Shown here: positions 56,474 to 64,000 of the stretch, in pieces
Position numbering within the stretch: the stretch's first letter is position 1
Layout of the letters: each line of letters begins with the position of its first letter
Source: Bicyclus anynana
Lineage: Eukaryota; Arthropoda; Insecta; Lepidoptera; Nymphalidae
Assembly (NCBI RefSeq): GCF_947172395.1
Contig: NC_069086.1
Location: 17,869,572-17,933,571, forward strand
DNA: 64,000 bases
Direction of reading: 5' to 3'
The notes under the pieces: model-generated
Seen by the model: the letters and a program-made list of their open reading frames with translations, nothing else
What the model was told of the DNA's origin: nothing
Database searches by the model: none
Program-made: the position numbers and the translations under genes

Positions 56474-57542
56474 AAGGGCCGGAATAGAACTCAGAAGAGT
56501 CCTACCTATTAATTTTAAGAAAAGTTAAGTCAGTTAAAGACAGACTGACGGTATTTGTTAAAATGTTAATATCTAAATGTAATAGTATCTAACTAGCACA
56601 TTAATCAACAATATTATTCTCATGCCAAACTTGTAATAGGTATATTGTACCTATAAATTAAATTATTTACCTATTAATTAAATTACTTATTACTTTTGTG
56701 AATTAGATTATAGTTGTTTTCTCTATAGTATATACTTGATATCTTAGAGTTTGTTGTACCTATGAATTAATGGATAACTAAGAAGTGTACATAGGTAATA
56801 TCTAAAAATTGTGAAAGTTGTGAAAATCTTTTAATAGCTAAGCATTAACCTAATTTATCAATGTAATTAAATGTAAGCATTAATTTAATATATTAGCGGT
56901 TGATTGTCCTTAATAAATAAATAAATAAATATATATATGGAGCGTACGGAACACGACGGTGTCGTAGCCGCTCCAAATACGAAATTCAAAAAGTAATACA
57001 TTCTTGTGTTATTAAGACACGAACCCTCCCATCAGTAATTTTTTAATATTATTCCACTATTATTCAAGAAAAATGGCGTCTTAGGTTTTTATATATTTTG
57101 AAAACTGTTTACAAAAACTAAAGAGATAAGATGGAGTATTTTTACTGGTAATTATTCATTATTATATTAATTTACGTAATTGTTGTTAGTGTTAAATTTT
57201 GAAATAATTATGAAAAAAGTTTGTATATGCGGTTGTCAAGGAGACGCGTGACGTCAGTTTTTTTATGGGTTTCACCGGCTTCAGTACGTTGCTTGTAAAG
57301 ACTCCCTCTGGTTAGGTACTCTGTGCTAACTAGGTACAAATTCTTTGAATTATGTGAATCGCATGTGATTCACAAGAAGGACGTGGACAAAAAAACCTTG
57401 CAATCAGATACCATAAAAGATAAGATGATAATCTTATCACATCACAATGCCGTTATCATATCACATTTTCATGTTACATTGACGTTACAAACGTTGGAAC
57501 GTAGCATGATAATCAAATCCTAGAAGTATAGGTACCTACTAA

Positions 57543-57605
57543 GTAATAAAGCTTCTGGACATAGATGTATCATGTATGATACATCTATGTCCAGAAGCTT
57601 TATTA
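57543..57605. repeat. Perfect 29-bp inverted repeat
   Basis: AATAAAGCTTCTGGACATAG and its mirror CTATGTCCAGAAGCTTTATT meet around GTATCATGTATGATAC. Confidence 0.9.
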
Positions 57606-58359
57606 AGGTATGTAGTAGCGTTCTCTATTTAGGGCTTAGAAGTATAATCGCCAAACGTTCATGTAGGTGCCTACAGAAATATATACAGGACGTTAGTTAC
57701 TTTTGACCTAGGACGGAGGGGAAGAAAAGTTATAGGTATGAAAGGTTTTCATACTCCTAGTTCTTATAAATATTTGTAAGAAATGTTTCCGTATGTATTT
57801 GAATATTTTCAATCTGTTTTCTCTTATTTCTTCTTAACAAAGTTTCTTTCTATTTTCTTAGAGAGAATAATAGGTAGAAGTTTAGAACAAGCACAATTTC
57901 TTTATATTTCTTGAAAAATAATACAATAAGGAACTTAAGCTAAGTTATCCTAATAACTATACAAATCATGCCCACGTGGAATGGGGTCAAGAATACTGGC
58001 TGCATTTCCGCGCTGGACAGCCAGGCTGATCCTTTGCGCAAAAAATGAGCCAGCCCTTCTGTCACCAGTCGAGGCAACAAGCCGCGGTTAAATGATTCGG
58101 TAAAATTTTTTGGCTCTGCGACTCCATGGCCCAAGGGCCTCCACGGCAAAAGGTACATATATGTAACTCTCTGTCAGAGAAGCCTTATTACTTATGCAAC
58201 TTACCGGTTTCAGCTTTTTCTGTTGCGGCTCCCGGTCTTGATTAATACTGCACAAATTACATACTTAATATTAAGTACTAGCTAGAGTTATTAAATAACA
58301 AGTAAGCATATTGTAGATAATTGTATTAGCTACTTGAAAAATTTGGTTACATGCATGGA

Positions 58360-58672
58360 GCCGTGATAGCCCAGTGGATATGGCCTCTGCCTCCGAACCC
58401 GTAGGGTGTGAGTTCGTATCCGGTTCGGGGCATGCACCTCCAACTTTTCAGTTGTGTGCATTTTAAGAAATTAAATATCACGTGTTTCAAACGGTGAAGG
58501 AAAAACATCGTGAGGAAACCTGCAAACCAGAGAATTTTCTCAATTCTCTGCGTGTGTGAAGTCTGCCAATTGGGCCAGCGTGGTGGACTATCGGCATAAC
58601 CCCTCTCGTTCTAAGAGGCGACTCGAGCTCAGCAGTGAACCGAATATGGGTTGATAATGATGAATGATGAAT
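58360..58672 (+). mobile_element. Full-length type-1 SINE
   Basis: The tRNA-like head GCCGTGATAGCCCAGTGGAT with B box GTGAGTTCGTATCCGG is followed by ACCTCCAACTTTTCAGTTGT, AAACATCGTGAGGAAACCTG, CCAGCGTGGTGGACTATCGG, and a tail GATAATGATGAATGATGA. It is the reference copy for the family in this window. Confidence 0.9.
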
Positions 58673-58901
58673 TGTACATAGAGGCTTCAATAGTTCTAGG
58701 TACCGACTTTAGAAGTTGATCTTAGGTTCGATCCCCGCCCGCTAGCCCACGTGCAATTTATTATCGTTAAGATCCTTAGATGCCGATTTTCCGATTATTT
58801 GAAAAGGTACGACTATAATAATACAAATAATAAAAAAAACATTTGTTTCTAGAGCTAGAAAAAACTAGACCCACACGAAGTCTCGTGCGTTCATTAGTAA
58901 G

Positions 58902-59212
58902 CTCAGACCAATTATTGTATAGGACCTGCCTCGCTAGACGTTACTTTTCTGTCAAAGTATATGATCAACGATCTAATGCGATTATAAAAACTGTCTCTAT
59001 AGAATCGATGTTAAATAGTTGTAATCGTGTTCGTCGGTTAAAGAGCTTCGTAAAAATACCTTTTTGTGTAATTGATTGTTTAAAAAACGGGCAAAACCTT
59101 CTAGTTTAGTATAAGATATATACCAAATCTAAGCTCGTTTTCTTCAGAAAATGACAGACAATTTTGTTCGTGACTATGAGTGCGATACAGGTCCTTCTAT
59201 AATTGGTCTGAG
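58902..59212. mobile_element. TIR DNA element, about 310 bp
   Basis: Inverted ends: CTCAGACCAATTATTGTATA on the left, and CTATAATTGGTCTGAG on the right preceded by ACAGGTCCTT. Interior pieces recur at 14973-15085 and the right end at 22065. No intact transposase. Confidence 0.65.
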
Positions 59213-60171
59213 ATTAGTAGTGAATGACTTCGTAAATTGTTCAGGTCGCTTCGCATTTCCATGCTAGATTCCAGCAACTCCGGTCTTAAGTCAAAAAAAT
59301 GGTCGAAAAAACGAATAGTGCTGTCGCCGTGAGTTGTGACGTTGGAGGTTGTTCACCGCGCCCACTGTTTCGTGAGGTGACTGATTGAGTGCTTACGAGT
59401 TCGGTCAATCGGTCGCATTCATTGCGTTTTACTTCTCTGTCTATGACGTGGGTATAGTAGATATGTAGTATGAGGTCTTTTTGCAGTAGTCTATACTACG
59501 TTTCACAAATTAAGTATACTCCCTTCACGGGAAAATCCCGCGGATTACGACATACGAGTATGTTCTGCAGGTCCAATTTATCGCTATACCAAAATCCAAA
59601 ATTAATTCAATGCATTGAGCCATGAAAAGTAACAGACAGACAGGTATATTTCGCATTTATATTTTAAGTATTCCAATTTACATTTGGTTGACCAACTATT
59701 TGTTTCATAGACAAAAAGGTTAATTTATTTTTTAAAAATCATAGTGATGATGTGATCCATCACTTAATGTAATACGAATGTTTATGTTTGTCCACAACGC
59801 AAATCCACCAAAGGTAAAGGCTGGAAGTCGAAACAAATTAACTATATAGCGAAGCCTGATAATCCTCACGCTCGAATTTACTTTCATGTAGTATCTACGC
59901 TAACTGCTTATGTAAAACTGAGGTTATCCACAATCAAAGGTCACATTCGACGACATTTAAGTCAAGTGCAGGAGGTTATCAAGTATCATATAAGCTGAAA
60001 GTACATACACAAAGCGTAAGAGCGATGCCTCATTAGTGCATTGCATTGCGCAACGGATTAACGCATTGTAAGCCACACCTGCGTTGCGTTTACGTACGAC
60101 GTCATAGCGCAAGAGGACGACGCAAGCAGGCAGTCTCATAACGTAGATATGGAATTTATCATCTATTATTA

Positions 60172-60352
60172 TAAAGAGGTACAGTTTGTGGTATTGTAGG
60201 TGGTAATCTCTCGATCTACTGAATCGATTTTGAAAATTCTTAAAGCATTTCACTAAAATGCCACGTTATTTATGAGTGTCATAGGCTATATTTTATATCC
60301 GTATTCTCACCGACACGACAACTACGCGGGGAAACCGCGGTACATCGGCTAG
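60172..60352 (+). mobile_element. Lep1-like Helitron
   Basis: TCTATTATTATAAAGAGGTA to GAAACCGCGGTACATCGGCTAG, with the shared interior ATAGGCTATATTTTATATCC. Confidence 0.75.
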
Positions 60353-61292
60353 TTTAAAATCCATGGAAAACGACGCAACCGGAAAGAAGGAGGTTCGAAG
60401 TTGCAATGTAACGCAACGCACTAATGGGAATCGCTCTTATCCTGGTGTTAATACTTGACACCTACAATGCGACTGTGCGATGTAGTGCATAAACGATGCG
60501 ACTATCGCGTGTTTTGTAGTGATACAATAGGTCAACTCGGTATAGAGTTCCAAATGACTCGGGTCACTGACTCAAAATAGGTACTATAGAGTTAGAAACC
60601 ACTATAACAGAATACATCTCGAATTTTTTCTAAACAAAAAACGCGCGACGCTTGACAGAAGTCAAACCTGCTGCCGTGACAGAAAGAGAAGCTAGACAGA
60701 GTGACACCGTAACACGTTACGTTACCAAATGGTTTACCCTTACGTAACATAATTTGCAGAACTGAGGTGAATCGAATGTCTTTCGCGCCTGAGTTTAGAC
60801 TAGTTGTTTCCTCTATCCTAATAATAATATTTATCTTGTAAAAGAAGTAGAAAAAAGGTCACTGATGACGTCAGGCAGCATTTTCCCCCAGCATTATCAT
60901 ACAAATTAATCTTCCTGCTTATCGTAATGATGGTTAAGTAGATATCTCCTACAATGAAATTAACATGGCCTGTAAAATCTCCCTTCTACAAGGTCTATCT
61001 GAATATGATTTGCGAGTATCTGTGCGGCTATGGTTCATGAAGTCCTGGTAAACAGCGGAAGTTCGAGAAGATTTTGGGTCCTACTATGAAAGAGTAAGTA
61101 TCTAACAATTCGACTACCAAACAATTATTATTTACTAGCATACTTTGTCCGCATGGAATTCAGTTTTTCACAAATCCCGCGGGAACCATGGATTTCTCCG
61201 GGATGAAAAGTAGCGGCGGCGTTAAAGAGTAACAAACATCCATACAAACTTTCGCGTTTATAATAATATTAGTAGGTTTATAAGTACTAACA

Positions 61293-61455
61293 CTGAGTCT
61301 CAATAGCTCAACGGTAAAAGTGGTCGGACTTATCACCGAGGGATGGTGGTTCGATCCCCACCCTGTTGGTCTATTGTCGTACCCACTCCTAACACAGTCT
61401 TTCCCGACTAACTGGAAATAATATTTAATATAGTGAAAATAGTCTTTTAAAAAAA
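61293..61455 (+). mobile_element. tRNA-headed SINE (type 4), second copy
   Basis: TCAATAGCTCAACGGTAAAA, GGTGGTTCGATCCCCACCCT and GTTGGTCTATTGTCGTACCC match 17775-17945. Ends in an A-rich tail. Confidence 0.8.
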
Positions 61456-61787
61456 TATATATCTGATTATTACTAGCTATCACATGGTATTGATAATGAC
61501 TTATTACACAAGACGCAAATATTATCATTCTCGCCAATAAACTCCAAATAAAGAGTAAGTCCTGGCCCTGGTCTTTTAAAAACAGCCTCATAACAATGAT
61601 GTTTGTCTGACAATAAGGGTTCTATGATGGTTCCCAACGTGTCTTTGAGGATGCCATTGTTGTAAGTACATGAATACGTCAAGCTACATCATATTATTTT
61701 GTTGTTGTCTTTGCGTAGTGCCTACTTCAAAACTATTATGCGTTTCGAAAATGTTGAATGTTCGAAGTCTTTAATATTCGTAGTCGA

Positions 61788-61837
61788 TACGCCGTAGAAA
61801 ATAGTCCAAAGGAACTTGATTCGGACTATTTTCTACT
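61788..61837. repeat. Short inverted repeat
   Basis: TAGAAAATAGTCCAA and TCGGACTATTTTCTA flank AGGAACTTGAT. The longest open frame here (61758-62021) runs across it and has no recognisable domain. Confidence 0.6.
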
Positions 61838-62724
61838 CTTACCACAGTTTGACGACTATGTAGTCAGAGATAAGTTAAAAGCCTTTTTGAGTTGGGCTTG
61901 TCAAAGACAAGTTAAAATTTGTTATAAATATTTAAAAAATATGGCAAATATTCTTTCTTGTCGAGTTGTACATATACGTTGCGGTTCCAATATGTCTGTC
62001 TCCGATTATCTAGATCAATAATTCAAAACAATATGATGAAATGAAGGTATGTAGAGGCAGTGATAGGTATAAAGAGCCACTTAGCAAGGGCAGCGGGGTC
62101 GAGCATGCGATATCGCATGACCAATCAACACACAGACCTTGCTCATTGCTGTATCTACGCATACTCCGAGAGCTGGTCGTCATTTTTGGGTACGTACTCG
62201 TATATAAGCCAGGCTGAAGACTTGTACTGTAAAGTCAAAGTCAAAGCCAAAGTCAAAATTCATATACTTCAATTAGACTTAGTTTACAAGCACTTTTGAA
62301 ACACCAGGTGAATATGAGATAATGTTGATAATTATAATCGAAAACTTTTAATTAAAGTTACGACGGTTTTCTTTTTAATTTTTATACCTTGAAATAAAAG
62401 GGGTAAAAATTCCAGATTACACAACATTTTCTCACTTTGGACTTTTGGTGATTTGGGGGTCATGTAACCCCAGATTAGGGAGCACCCTAGCCATGTCTTC
62501 AATTATGTGTAATGTTAGGGTAGTTGTAAGAGAAGTGGTCAGCCTGCATTATATCCCAACTCTCAAACTATAACATGTTAACGCCATTTCGTAAGGGACT
62601 CGAGAGACAGAGTTTTGTTATTGTCGGAATTATACAGTAGGCTTATCAGTAAATGATTATTATCAGCCTATTTAACTGCCTACTTCTGGGCCAGGCCTCC
62701 TTTACTTTAAGAGAGAACAAGCTG

Positions 62725-62763
62725 TGCTAATGCAAGGCTCTACGCCTTGCATTAGCACAGCAC
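62725..62763. repeat. Perfect 17-bp inverted repeat
   Basis: GTGCTAATGCAAGGC is mirrored by GCCTTGCATTAGCAC around TCTAC. Confidence 0.85.
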
Positions 62764-62865
62764 TCTGAGAAGATATCAAATAAAAAAGAATATGAAATCT
62801 ATGATTGTATTACAGATGTTCAGGCAGTCGCAAAGCTGAAATGACAATGGGCAAGGCACATATTT

Positions 62866-63062
62866 CGAAGAGACATTGGGGTCCCAAGGTGCTAGAATGG
62901 CGACTACGCACCGGAAAGCGCAGTTGGTCAACCCCTCACTAGGTGGACCGAGGACATCAAGCGGATTGCAGGGAGCCGCTGGATGCTGGCGGCTTTACAC
63001 CGTGTCGTTTGGAAGCACTTGCAAGAGGCCTATGTCCAGCGGTGGACGTCTATGTTAATGAT
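62866..63062 (+). mobile_element. LINE 3' end (same family as 29035-29225)
   Basis: GAGACATTGGGGTCCCAAGG, CACTAGGTGGACCGAGGACA, GGAGCCGCTGGATGCTGGCG and CAAGAGGCCTATGTCCAGCG. Translated it reads RRWGPKVLEWR..RWTEDIKR..GSRWMLA..EAYVQRW, a typical LINE ORF2 tail. Confidence 0.75.
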
Positions 63063-64000
63063 GAAAACCCGCCCGAAAAAATTAAACAAAAATTGCAAAC
63101 GTATAAAAAATGGCACATGTTTCTGTCTTTATCATTATCATTCCTTAATAATCGCTGTACGTTGCGTGCCATATTGCAGCTCGAAAAACGCGAGATATCC
63201 CTGGAGGATGTTGATTACTAGGATATTGGCAAACTCTCCCCCGGTACCTGTGATGTCTTGACCAATAAATAACCTGTGACTGTTTTCAAGACCCTAACCG
63301 CCGTCTTAAAGTAAGCTGGGGCCCTTGGGCACTAAAGAATTTGAGGCCCTTTTGGAAAGTAATTATACTATATACTACAATGGTTTCTTTCGAGATTTCT
63401 GTTGAGCAAAATTTTCTATCAGGTATAAATATGATTAAAGTAATTTTTTTTAAGGATATTGAAATTGTCAGTCGTTCAGGGCACGCAGAGAATGGGGGGC
63501 CCAGGGCACGGACCCGGTGTGTCCTTAAGGTGAAGACGGTATTGCTCTTAATATGTGCGTAGAGTGGATACAATCTCTAAAAAGATATTTTCTAATGAAA
63601 ATGTGGGTCAAGGTGATAAAAATGTATTACAAGAATAAAATATAAAGACACAGTTAAACATCATTAGTGGTATATTTGTAGCACAAATAAGTCGCGACGC
63701 CGTATTGTGTGTCGGGTGAATCAGCTGAGACACCTCGATTGTTTGTTTGTTTTGTGATAACACATTCGGGGCGCTGCTTGCCTTCGTCATTTGTTCGTAA
63801 TGTGACAAACGCTGGAAAAAGAGTTTTTAGATAGTGATAATTAGGTAATTAATACGTACATTATAAAGAACAACTTTAAAAATGCTCTAGATTGTTGTAA
63901 ACATCTTTTCTTCTATTTTAGTAGGTATCAACGTTTACTTTTTTGAAAACAATTGAAATGAAAATATTGGACAAATAACTGACTCGGCGGAGTTTTGTGG
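63063..64000. other. Window end, no gene seen
   Basis: AT-rich sequence with short open frames only. A GC-rich patch GGGGGGCCCAGGGCACGGACC lies near 63494 without further context. Confidence 0.4.

Noticed and set aside
58860..59109. 88-residue frame with a basic N-terminus
   Set aside because: It lies within a TIR element whose interior recurs at 14973-15085 with different frames.
61758..62021. 87-residue frame MFEVFNIRSRY..
   Set aside because: It runs across a short palindrome and shows no conserved domain or splice context.

Overview
This is a piece of a lepidopteran (moth or butterfly) nuclear genome. The evidence is AT-rich intergenic DNA, short GT-AG introns, insect-type orthologues, and many copies of moth-typical repeats: Lep1-like Helitrons ending in CTAG, tRNA-headed SINEs with (GAT)n tails, palindromic MITEs and a piggyBac remnant. 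No bacterial or organellar sequence was seen.

Layout. (1) 1-8184, plus strand: the last coding exons of EFTUD2 (U5 snRNP 116 kDa GTPase). Its exons and introns carry four separate minisatellite arrays, and two of them span an exon/5' splice site junction. (2) 9435-11265, plus strand: METTL6-type tRNA m3C methyltransferase in two exons. (3) About 11266-27000, plus strand: a long non-coding snoRNA host gene. Its short exons (29-66 nt) alternate with introns that each hold one box C/D snoRNA. I count 16 snoRNAs: one U44-like, three U80-like, three U74-like plus one diverged U74 paralogue, one U77-like, and seven near-identical copies of a family I cannot assign. In every case the D box lies 67-76 nt upstream of the 3' splice site. 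U44, U74, U77 and U80 all belong to the vertebrate GAS5 snoRNA set. The METTL6 stop codon overlaps a good 5' splice site, so the host gene may be a spliced 3' extension of METTL6. (4) 27503-31371, minus strand: RPF1, a Brix-domain 60S ribosome assembly factor, in six exons. (5) 37574-38653, minus strand: innexin 2 in a single coding exon. (6) 38900-64000: no recognisable gene, only SINEs, Helitrons, MITEs, LINE 3' ends, a GAT microsatellite and scattered perfect short palindromes.

Theme. Three neighbouring units act on RNA modification or ribosome making: METTL6 (tRNA), the C/D snoRNAs (2'-O-methylation of 18S and 28S rRNA) and RPF1 (60S assembly). The splicing factor EFTUD2 sits next to them. 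The snoRNA host gene is the most interesting object. It looks like an insect counterpart of GAS5 that grew by tandem duplication of whole exon+intron+snoRNA modules. One module was hit by a piggyBac element at the TTAA just before the snoRNA, and a 200-base assembly gap lies in another repeated part.

Limits. snoRNA names rest on guide sequences recalled from human U44/U74/U77/U80 and rRNA, not on a search. Exon boundaries are read by eye from splice consensus and protein family conservation.
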